From contig JAHZHV010000083.1 in the NCBI GenBank assembly GCA_019420085.1, forward strand, positions 1 to 6,074: a stretch of 6,074 nt of DNA. Direction: 5' to 3'. The position numbers were made by a program, and so were the translations under genes. Below are positions 1 to 5,082 of the stretch, one piece after another (the stretch's first letter is position 1; each line of letters opens with the position of its first letter). Source of the DNA: Christensenella sp. (lineage in GTDB: Bacteria; Bacillota; Clostridia; Christensenellales; Maliibacteriaceae). The notes beneath the pieces are model-generated. The model was given only the letters and a program-made list of their open reading frames with translations, was not told the origin of the DNA and ran no database searches.

Positions 1-628
1 TGCCGGCGCGTGAAAGCGGCGTATTTTGCAGTATGGGCGTCAGCGCAGCGGTATCCAGTGCTGCATTCATACGCGTATCGATCAGACCCGGACTGACACA
101 ATTGACGCGAATGCCATAGACGGCAAATTCCTTGGCAAGCGATTTGCACAGCGTAATAACGGCACCTTTTGCAGCAGCATAGTGGCTTTCACACGATGCA
201 CCGACTTGTCCCCACATGGAGGAGAACACCACGACACTGCCGTGTGCATCGATTAAGTCATCCAGTGCGGCGCGCAGGATGCGCACGGCGCCAAGTACGT
301 GCAGTTCGTACATTGCGCAAAAGTCTTCGTCAGACAATGTGGAAAAAGGCATGATCTGTGCCTGTCCTGCACAGTAGACGACGGCATCCAGGCGTCCCAG
401 ATGATACTGTGCAAGGCTCACGCAGCGCCGTGCCTGTGCCGGATCCGTTAAATCGGCGCAGACGGTATACGCGTCATCCAGTTCGGCAGCCAGCGCCTGG
501 GCCACGGCTGCATGTTTATTGTATTGCAGCGCACATCGCCACCCATTTTGGCTGAATGTACGTGCGCAGGCAGCGCCAATCCCACCGCTTGCACCGAGGA
601 TCAGGACGTTTTTGTGTGGTTGTTGCAT
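1..628 (-). CDS. Short-chain dehydrogenase/reductase, probable EF-P 5-aminopentanone reductase-like (YmfI type); 3' end cut by window edge
   Basis: The visible 209 residues form a classical Rossmann-fold NAD(P)-dependent short-chain dehydrogenase. Seen directly: the glycine-rich cofactor loop GASGGIG at residues 12-18, CAG at 86-88 in place of the usual NAG, the active-site serine at 137, the YAAAK catalytic Tyr150/Lys154 pair and the SPG turn at 179-181. The stretch SSMWGQVGASCE (136-147) just before the catalytic Tyr resembles, as I recall it, the YmfI subgroup, which reduces the aminopentanone group on elongation factor P in Firmicutes. FabG-like acyl reductases are the alternative. The usual catalytic Asn position appears to be His110. 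The start ATG (626-628) follows GGAGG at 637-641 with 8 bases between. About 30-40 C-terminal residues lie outside the window. The gene begins only 20 bases past an intrinsic terminator that ends the upstream gene. SDR membership is certain; the substrate is a moderate guess. Confidence 0.93.
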   Translation of the reverse strand, partial: MQQPHKNVLILGASGGIGAACARTFSQNGWRCALQYNKHAAVAQALAAELDDAYTVCADLTDPAQARRCVSLAQYHLGRLDAVVYCAGQAQIMPFSTLSDEDFCAMYELHVLGAVRILRAALDDLIDAHGSVVVFSSMWGQVGASCESHYAAAKGAVITLCKSLAKEFAVYGIRVNCVSPGLIDTRMNAALDTAALTPILQNTPLSRAG

Positions 629-648
629 GATCTGTCCCTCCGCTTTGT

Positions 649-687
649 AAAAAACAGCGGGCGCACAGGAATACCTGCTGCGCCCGC
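649..687 (-). terminator. Rho-independent terminator after the surface-protein gene
   Basis: Read on the minus strand, GCGGGCGCAGCAGG (687-674) pairs with CCTGTGCGCCCGC (669-657) around a TATT loop, giving 13 base pairs with one bulged G. Two bases later comes a run of six T (654-649). The hairpin begins 10 bases past the stop codon of the membrane-protein gene. It should end the lysozyme/surface-protein transcript. It has no T-run on the other strand, so it should work in one direction only. Confidence 0.92.
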
Positions 688-697
688 GGGTGGCTGA

Positions 698-2110
698 TTA
701 CTGATCCGTATCGTTCGAATTGTCGCCTAAGGCGTCGTCCGGCAGAATATCTTCATGCAGATCATCCGCAAAAGCGTCTTCCGGTTCATACGGAATATCA
801 TAATCCGGGTCATCGGCAAACTCATCTGCCTGTGCCTGATCCAGCGCTTCGCTCTGCTGCAGCATATGTACATTGCGCCGGTATTGTGCAAATAAAACAA
901 TACTCAAAATTCCAAGGCATACGATGCAGGCCACGATGGCAATGACGGCGGTTGTTTTCCATACGCCGCCATCGGAATCGGTTTTATTGGCAATCGGTGA
1001 GGGCGAGGGAGACAAAGAAGGCGTAGGCTCCGCTTTTTCGATCAGCGATGCATCGCGGGGCACATAACGCTGAAGACTTTCATCGTTGACATTATAAATG
1101 TAGTAATCGAAGTTTCCTTCTGCATCCTGCGCAAGGACGATGTAAAAACCCTCGCGTGTCGTATCGCGCCATACATCAAGCACGGTATCGCCGATTTCCA
1201 GCGTGTCAGCTTCATAGCCATCCGGCGGCAAGGTGCCGCCTGTCAGGGAAAAGAACTGAAAGGCTGCGGCAGGGATGCTGACGGCCGTGCCGGTTACAAA
1301 GTAACCCATCTGCGGGTCAAATAGCCGCATGGACGGGTTTTGCCCCATATAATCGGTGACACAGACGTATGCAAGCGCACCGCCGCCGATTTCCAGTGCT
1401 TCTACCTGCTGACCGCGCACATTGATCGTGCAGCGGGGCAGATCGGCAAGCGCACCCAGGATCGATTCGTCCAAAGATGTCTGCAGGTACAGCTCTTCAT
1501 GATCAATTCCCTCCATATGGATGCCGGGAATCGTCGGGGTTGGTGTCATTGATTCAGAAGGCGCCGCTGTCTGGCTTTGCGACGGGGATGGGGTTCTGCT
1601 GGCAGATGGCGTCGGCGTACGGGTTGCGGTGGGCGTGGGTGTTTTTGTTGGCGTTGGCGTCGGCGTTGGAGCCGGTGTCGGCGTTACGGGCGGCGGCGTT
1701 GCCGGATCGGAAACCGTAATCGTTACGCTGGCCGAACCGCCGCTGGCATCACCATAGGTGTATCCGCCCTGCCCATCGCTGACCCATGTCAAAGCCTGTG
1801 TGCAGGTTGCCGTGACAGTATAAGTACCGGCTGACGGGGGCGTGAATGTCTTGGAAGAAGAAAGAGAACCTGTTCCTGGCGGATCAACGCTGTTGGAAGC
1901 AGAACCAAGACCATTGGAAAATGACACCAGCATTGCGCCGATATTCTGTGCGCTGACTGTGACGGTCAGCGTGACGGATTGTCCGGTCGTAATCTGGGTT
2001 GAAGAGGCCGAAAGACTGACATTGGCAGCCTGCGCATGCGGCGGCAATGCGGCAAAAGCCAGAACAAAGATAAGCAGTGCACATACTGCACGCGGGAAAT
2101 GTCGTTTCAT
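698..2110 (-). CDS. Secreted bitopic surface protein: Ig/cohesin-like domain, Thr-Pro linker, second extracellular domain, C-terminal membrane anchor, acidic cytoplasmic tail
   Basis: The 470-residue product has a clear layout. A Sec signal peptide spans 1-28, with cleavage probably after the AQA at 26-28. A Ser/Thr-rich beta-sandwich-like domain (29-134) follows, with Ig or cohesin-type spacing (TGQSVTLTVTVS at 42-53, AGTYTVTATC at 94-103). A Pro/Thr/Ser linker covers about 138-193. A second globular domain lies at about 197-352 and I cannot name it. A short Ser-Pro linker (361-373) leads to a transmembrane helix at about 386-409, a positive RR stop (411-412), and a tail with 20 Asp/Glu in its last 50 residues and no Lys or Arg. 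This gives type I topology. The gene starts 23 bases after the dockerin reading frame ends, with GGAG about 11 bases before the ATG, and it ends at a terminator, so it probably shares a transcript with the lysozyme. A role as an anchor, scaffold or sensor is inferred. Confidence 0.9.
   Translation of the reverse strand: MKRHFPRAVCALLIFVLAFAALPPHAQAANVSLSASSTQITTGQSVTLTVTVSAQNIGAMLVSFSNGLGSASNSVDPPGTGSLSSSKTFTPPSAGTYTVTATCTQALTWVSDGQGGYTYGDASGGSASVTITVSDPATPPPVTPTPAPTPTPTPTKTPTPTATRTPTPSASRTPSPSQSQTAAPSESMTPTPTIPGIHMEGIDHEELYLQTSLDESILGALADLPRCTINVRGQQVEALEIGGGALAYVCVTDYMGQNPSMRLFDPQMGYFVTGTAVSIPAAAFQFFSLTGGTLPPDGYEADTLEIGDTVLDVWRDTTREGFYIVLAQDAEGNFDYYIYNVNDESLQRYVPRDASLIEKAEPTPSLSPSPSPIANKTDSDGGVWKTTAVIAIVACIVCLGILSIVLFAQYRRNVHMLQQSEALDQAQADEFADDPDYDIPYEPEDAFADDLHEDILPDDALGDNSNDTDQ
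1532..1699 (-). repeat. Low-complexity Thr-Pro linker coding tract in the surface protein
   Basis: Residues 138-193 of the surface protein are almost wholly Pro, Thr and Ser, densest at 143-168 where Thr-Pro pairs repeat. On the plus strand this reads as a G/T-rich tract of GGCGTT/GGCGTC-like hexamers. Such linkers usually separate extracellular domains and may be O-glycosylated. The hexamer repetition makes the tract prone to slippage, but changes of six bases would keep the frame. Confidence 0.85.
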
Positions 2111-2169
2111 GCGTCAAAAGGCTCCTTCTTTTTTTACTGCTGCGAGATCAGTTTGGTGCCGCAGATATG

Positions 2170-2237
2170 CTGGCGCATATCCATGACGTCGATAAGATCA
2201 ATTCTGTCATCGCGATTCAAGTCGCCGGCGATTTGTA
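2170..2237 (-). other. Dockerin repeat 2 (calcium-binding loop plus helix)
   Basis: The loop DLNRDDRIDLID keeps Asp at 1, 5, 9 and 12 and Asn at 3, so it is the more canonical of the two. Position 6, normally Gly, is Asp. Positions 10-11 are Leu-Ile. The helix DVMDMRQHICGT closely matches the one in repeat 1 (DVMDMHQFLCGT), which shows the internal duplication typical of dockerins. The protein ends six residues later. Confidence 0.82.
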
Positions 2238-2277
2238 TGACGTCAGATGCCTGCTTTGTTCCGCACAGGAACTGGTG

Positions 2278-2339
2278 CATGTCCATCACGTCGAAAAGAT
2301 CGATTTTTCCGTCACAGTACACATCGCCGTATAGAACTA
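2278..2339 (-). other. Dockerin repeat 1 (calcium-binding loop plus helix)
   Basis: The loop DVYCDGKIDLFD fits the dockerin/EF-hand pattern with Asp at positions 1, 5, 9 and 12. Position 3, normally Asn or Asp, is Tyr. Positions 10-11, which set cohesin specificity in characterised type I dockerins, are Leu-Phe rather than the common Ser-Thr type pair. The helix that follows carries a Cys, as in repeat 2. Confidence 0.8.
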
Positions 2340-2531
2340 TTGTGTTGATTTCTACGGTATTTCCATCAGAATCAGAGAAAACCAACAGATCACCGGTGCG
2401 AACGATGTCCTCCATGGCACGCGGATTTTCATCTGCATCCAGGAATTTTACCTGAAATCCCTTCTGCGCGGCATCTGCCTGCATCGATGCATAAATTTCG
2501 CCGTATGTTGCGCCAGGCTGAAAACCACTGA

Positions 2532-3470
2532 TCAGAGAAATTTGTTCCCCATCGCCACCGGGTGTCTGTGTCGTGGTTGGTGTTGGCGTGGGTGTGGGTG
2601 TCGGTGCCGGCGTGGGTCAGGTCCCGAAGTTTCAGGCGGCAGATAGAAGAAATTACAATCCACATTGCCGCTGATACCGCTGACGCGTGCCGTGCTGGTA
2701 TGCTGCCAGGCAAAATATTCACCTGCATACGTTGTGAACGTATCCCAGCTTGCAACCCAGATTTTTGCAATTTGTTCAAGTTGGGAGGCATAGAGCCAGT
2801 TTTCAAGACGGTTGCGGTCGGCGTAAACCATGGGCGTATACCCGGCATTTGCGATGGTCTGGCAGAACGCCTGACAGATTGCCGTACCGTGCGCTCGTGC
2901 CGCGTCTTTGCCTTGCGTATTGTAGATGTTCATGCAGGTGTCATACAGACGGCCCTGATTGGTAAACTCAAAATCGATTGCCAGAGGCAGTGTGATTTGA
3001 CCGGCATAGGGCGCGACCCAGGAAAGCAGCGCATTGGCTTCCTCTACGGCCTCCTGCGGCGTTGTTGCTTCCGTATAGAAATAGACGCCGACTTCCAGCC
3101 CTGCGGCAAGTGCACCCTGAATATACTGTTGGAACCGCTCGTCAATCTGAATGATGCCGGAACGGGACCAGCGGAAGCCGCCGCGAAGGATAACATAATC
3201 AATGCCGGAAGCTTTGACGGCGTTCCAATCGGTTACGGTATTAAATTCCGATATGTCGATACCCGTGATCAGCGTATAACCCGCAAAACGTGCGGCGTGA
3301 GAGTACGTTGCGTTTTTATATGGATTCCACGTCTGAAGAGAAGCGGGAATTGTTTGTCCCGCCGCATGCGCAAACGGAAGTGCGCACACAAGCGACACTG
3401 CGCACAGAATCGTGGCCGTGCAAATGCATATAAAACGTCGAAGAAGTCCACGGCGGACAGCAGATTTCAT
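2532..3470 (-). CDS. Secreted GH25 family lysozyme (N-acetylmuramidase), cut short by a frameshift in the linker
   Basis: GH25 enzymes cleave the beta-1,4 bond between N-acetylmuramic acid and N-acetylglucosamine in peptidoglycan. The 312-residue product has a signal peptide at about 1-36 (cleavage near AHA). The GH25 barrel follows, with GIDISEF (70-76, Asp72), GVYFYTEA (128-135), the catalytic DFE at 166-168, AWQHTS (254-259) and GNVDCNFF (268-275, Asp271). All four expected acidic residues are present. After residue 285 the frame changes to a His/Arg/Pro-rich tail of 27 residues that ends at TGA 2532-2534. In the -1 frame a Thr-Pro linker and dockerin continue, so the intact gene would span 2134-3470 and encode 445 residues. 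The start at 3468-3470 is chosen because the signal peptide begins there, AAGGAGG precedes it by 13 bases, and the promoter's expected start of transcription excludes an upstream ATG at 3566. The catalytic domain looks active. Confidence 0.9.
   Translation of the reverse strand: MKSAVRRGLLRRFICICTATILCAVSLVCALPFAHAAGQTIPASLQTWNPYKNATYSHAARFAGYTLITGIDISEFNTVTDWNAVKASGIDYVILRGGFRWSRSGIIQIDERFQQYIQGALAAGLEVGVYFYTEATTPQEAVEEANALLSWVAPYAGQITLPLAIDFEFTNQGRLYDTCMNIYNTQGKDAARAHGTAICQAFCQTIANAGYTPMVYADRNRLENWLYASQLEQIAKIWVASWDTFTTYAGEYFAWQHTSTARVSGISGNVDCNFFYLPPETSGPDPRRHRHPHPRQHQPRHRHPVAMGNKFL
2554..2616 (-). repeat. Thr-Pro linker coding tract of the lysozyme, at the frameshift
   Basis: In the -1 frame these bases encode a 21-residue linker of Thr-Pro pairs ending in Gly-Gly. 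The plus strand shows GGTGTN/GGCGTN-like hexamers. The frame break lies at the upstream edge of this tract. The linker resembles that of the neighbouring surface protein, so it could be a point of recombination or slippage between the two genes. Confidence 0.8.
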
Positions 3471-3483
3471 AGAAAAGACCAAA

Positions 3484-3490
3484 CCTCCTT
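3484..3490 (-). promoter_or_regulatory. Ribosome binding site of the lysozyme gene
   Basis: AAGGAGG on the minus strand lies 13 bases before the ATG at 3470. The gap is longer than usual, but the site is a strong match to the anti-Shine-Dalgarno sequence. An in-frame TTG two bases after it is too close to serve as a start. Confidence 0.75.
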
Positions 3491-3516
3491 TTTTGCAGGA
3501 TGCCTGTATCAAATCA

Positions 3517-3535
3517 ATGCAAGCATCTGTTGCAT
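3517..3535 (-). other. Small hairpin in the lysozyme leader
   Basis: ATGCAA (3517-3522) and TTGCAT (3530-3535) form a six-base-pair inverted repeat with a seven-base loop, within the roughly 95-base predicted leader and 27 bases upstream of the ribosome site. Repeats of this size arise by chance, so a role is unproven. Confidence 0.3.
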
Positions 3536-3571
3536 CGTTACATGTACAAAGCAGACAAAAATACATAATTC

Positions 3572-3600
3572 ATCATACTGTAAGAGTCCGGTTTCGTCAA
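3572..3600 (-). promoter_or_regulatory. Predicted sigma-A promoter for the lysozyme/surface-protein operon
   Basis: On the minus strand the -35 is TTGACG (3600-3595) and the -10 is TATGAT (3577-3572), with a 17-base spacer. Each hexamer differs from consensus at one position. Transcription should begin near 3565 and give a leader of about 95 bases. That places the far-upstream ATG at 3566 at or outside the transcript edge and supports the start at 3470. Confidence 0.75.
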
Positions 3601-3612
3601 GATTTGCCGGAC
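3586..3612. promoter_or_regulatory. Inverted repeat around the lysozyme -35 box, possible operator
   Basis: GTCCGG (3586-3591) and CCGGAC (3607-3612) form a perfect dyad with centres 21 bases apart, about two helical turns. They bracket the -35 hexamer of the minus-strand promoter. The placement suits a dimeric regulator, but a six-base dyad is expected about once by chance in an intergenic region this size, so this is tentative. Confidence 0.3.
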
Positions 3613-3738
3613 ATTGGCCGATACAATCATGAAAAACAGGAATACACTGTGGGAAACAAAGGAATCACTACATTATTATATTAGATACATACCAATACAA
3701 AATATCGGCGGGAATGGGGGATGCGGGCGCCCCAATGA

Positions 3739-3767
3739 TTGACAGCACACGGGCTTTGCGGGATAAT
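3739..3767 (+). promoter_or_regulatory. tyrS: Predicted sigma-A promoter for the tyrS operon
   Basis: A perfect -35 TTGACA (3739-3744) is separated by 17 bases from GATAAT (3762-3767), one base off the consensus -10. Transcription should begin near 3774 and give a leader of about 64 bases before the ATG. That leader is too short for a T-box and shows no T-box signature. A GGGCGCCC palindrome lies just upstream at 3725-3732. Confidence 0.85.
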
Positions 3768-3821
3768 GGAAAGGGAATCAGATGTGCGTATGTTTGCACG
3801 CGGCTGGTTTTGGAGAACAGA

Positions 3822-3827
3822 AGGAGG
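3822..3827 (+). promoter_or_regulatory. tyrS: Ribosome binding site that fixes the tyrS start
   Basis: A full AGGAGG lies 10 bases before the ATG at 3838. The frame is open further upstream to an ATG at 3739, but that codon overlaps the -35 box and lacks a ribosome site, so 3838 is the start. Confidence 0.88.
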
Positions 3828-3837
3828 AAAATTTATC

Positions 3838-5046
3838 ATGGCACACATTTTGGACGTTCTGGCGGAGCGAGGATTTATTCGCCAGGTCATGCACGAGGAA
3901 GAGCTGCGCGCGCGTATGCAGGAGGGACCCGTGACGTTCTATGTGGGCTTTGATCCCACGGCTGACAGCTTGCATGTAGGACACTTTATTCCGATCATGG
4001 CAATGGCGCATCTGCAGCGTGCCGGACATCGGCCCATTGCATTGGTGGGAGGCGGCACATGTATGGTTGGCGATCCGTCAGGTAAGATGGATATGCGCAA
4101 AATGCTGACCGTGGAGCAAATTGATCATAACGCAGCCTGCATTAAATCGCAGTTGTCACGTTTTATTGATTTTGATAACGGCGCAATTATGGTGAATAAT
4201 GCGGATTGGCTGCGGAATCTGAATTATATTGAATTCCTGCGTGATATCGGTGTGCACTTCAACGTTAACCGCATGCTGGCGGCGGATTGTTTCAAGATGC
4301 GCATGGAACGTGAAGTGGGGCTGACTTTCCTGGAATTCAACTACATGCTGATGCAGGGATACGATTTCTACCGTCTGCATGAAGATTATGGCTGCCAGCT
4401 GCAATGCGGCGGCGACGATCAGTGGAGCAATATGATTGCAGGTGCAAATCTTATCCGGAAAAAGGAGCAGAAGCCTGCATTTGCGTTGACATTCTCGCTG
4501 CTGACCAATTCGCAGGGACAGAAGATGGGCAAAACCGTTGCAGGTGCGCTCTGGCTGGATGAGAATAAGACGTCGCCCTATGATTTTTATCAATACTGGC
4601 GTAATGTTGAAGATGACGTTGTGGAGAAATGTCTTGCGCTGTTGACGTTCCTGCCGATGGATGAAGTGCGCCGCCTGGGTGCACTGGAGGGCGCGCAGAT
4701 TAACGAAGCGAAAAAGACGCTTGCCTTCGAGGTTACGCGCATCGTACATGGTCAGGAGAAGGCGCTTGCTGCACAACGCAGCGCCGAGACGCTCTTTGGC
4801 GGCGGAGAAGGCGGAGATGCACCGGTTTATACACTGACGGTCGCCCAGCTTTGCGATATGCGCATTGTTGACCTTCTTGCAGCCTGTGGACTTTGCAAAT
4901 CCAAGAGCGAGGCGCGTAAGCTTGTGGAAAGCGGTGCGATTAGTGTGGATGGTGTGCGCGTTGATTCCATTGATTACAAGCCTGAGGGCAGCGAATTCCT
5001 GCTGCGCCGCGGGAAGAAGCAGTATAAGAAAATCTGCGTAGAATGA
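3838..5046 (+). CDS. tyrS: Tyrosyl-tRNA synthetase
   Basis: This cytoplasmic class I aminoacyl-tRNA synthetase attaches tyrosine to tRNA(Tyr). The 402-residue product has the usual length and order for a bacterial TyrRS. The catalytic Rossmann domain carries YVGFDPTADSLHVGH, with the HIGH-type motif HVGH at 46-49. It also has VGDPSGK (77-83), EFNYMLMQGYDF around 166-177 for tyrosine recognition, GGDDQWSN (191-198), and the KMSKS loop in the form KMGKT (229-233). A C-terminal S4 RNA-binding domain covers about 340-400 (SKSEARKLVESGAISVDG at 355-372). The start at 3838 is set by AGGAGG and by alignment of the N-terminus with the family. It has its own strong promoter and is followed after 36 bases by the YigZ-family gene. 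No T-box, the common tyrosine-responsive control of tyrS in Firmicutes, is visible in the window. Nothing suggests it is inactive. Confidence 0.98.
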   Translation: MAHILDVLAERGFIRQVMHEEELRARMQEGPVTFYVGFDPTADSLHVGHFIPIMAMAHLQRAGHRPIALVGGGTCMVGDPSGKMDMRKMLTVEQIDHNAACIKSQLSRFIDFDNGAIMVNNADWLRNLNYIEFLRDIGVHFNVNRMLAADCFKMRMEREVGLTFLEFNYMLMQGYDFYRLHEDYGCQLQCGGDDQWSNMIAGANLIRKKEQKPAFALTFSLLTNSQGQKMGKTVAGALWLDENKTSPYDFYQYWRNVEDDVVEKCLALLTFLPMDEVRRLGALEGAQINEAKKTLAFEVTRIVHGQEKALAAQRSAETLFGGGEGGDAPVYTLTVAQLCDMRIVDLLAACGLCKSKSEARKLVESGAISVDGVRVDSIDYKPEGSEFLLRRGKKQYKKICVE

Positions 5047-5082
5047 TGTCATCGGCGCGATGATGCGCAAAGGAGCGGTGCA

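Larger units (their letters stand above)
2134..2616 (-). pseudogene. Out-of-frame 3' part of the GH25 gene: Thr-Pro linker, pre-dockerin domain and type I dockerin
   Basis: This stretch has no start codon of its own with a usable ribosome site. It lies in the -1 frame relative to the lysozyme and is bounded upstream by a TGA at 2617-2619. Joined to the lysozyme it supplies residues 286-445: a Thr-Pro linker (286-306), a small domain of about 70 residues ending at GDLLVFSDSDG-like sequence (typical of domains placed before dockerins in Firmicutes), and a two-repeat dockerin. Calcium loops run D383-D394 (sequence DVYCDGKIDLFD) and D417-D428 (DLNRDDRIDLID), each followed by a DVMDM-Q-CGT helix segment. 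Dockerins bind cohesin modules on scaffolds or cell-surface anchors. As the sequence stands, this part would not be translated with the enzyme. A sequencing error is possible. Confidence 0.82.

Noticed and set aside
1521..1757. Plus-strand frame with Val-Gly repeats
   Set aside because: It is the antisense reading of the Thr-Pro linker of the surface protein. The repeat pattern is a by-product of that low-complexity tract.
2608..2625. Programmed -1 ribosomal frameshifting to join lysozyme and dockerin
   Set aside because: The site reads CCT GAC CCA and has no X-XXY-YYZ slippery heptamer. A lost base or a sequencing error is simpler. Conservation in relatives could reopen this.
3471..3566. 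Upstream ATG at 3566 as the lysozyme start
   Set aside because: It coincides with the predicted start of transcription, has no ribosome site, and would put 32 residues before a normal signal peptide.
2562..3632. Long plus-strand open frame of 356 codons
   Set aside because: It lies antisense to the lysozyme gene, has no ribosome site or recognisable domain, and the opposite strand encodes an unmistakable GH25 enzyme.
3675..3702. TATAAT on the minus strand as a second lysozyme promoter
   Set aside because: The -10 match is perfect, but no reasonable -35 lies 16-18 bases upstream (TTTTGT or ATTTTG only). The TTGACG/TATGAT pair is stronger overall.
3739..3837. Upstream ATG at 3739 as the tyrS start
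   Set aside because: The codon overlaps the -35 box, lacks a ribosome site, and the added residues do not match the TyrRS N-terminus.
3600..3837. T-box riboswitch before tyrS
   Set aside because: No AGGTGGNACCGCG-type antiterminator or terminator hairpin is present, and the predicted leader is only about 64 bases long.
5044..5067. Small hairpin between tyrS and the YigZ-family gene as a terminator
   Set aside because: TCATC/GATGA forms only a five-base-pair stem with no T-run after it, so the genes are likely co-transcribed.
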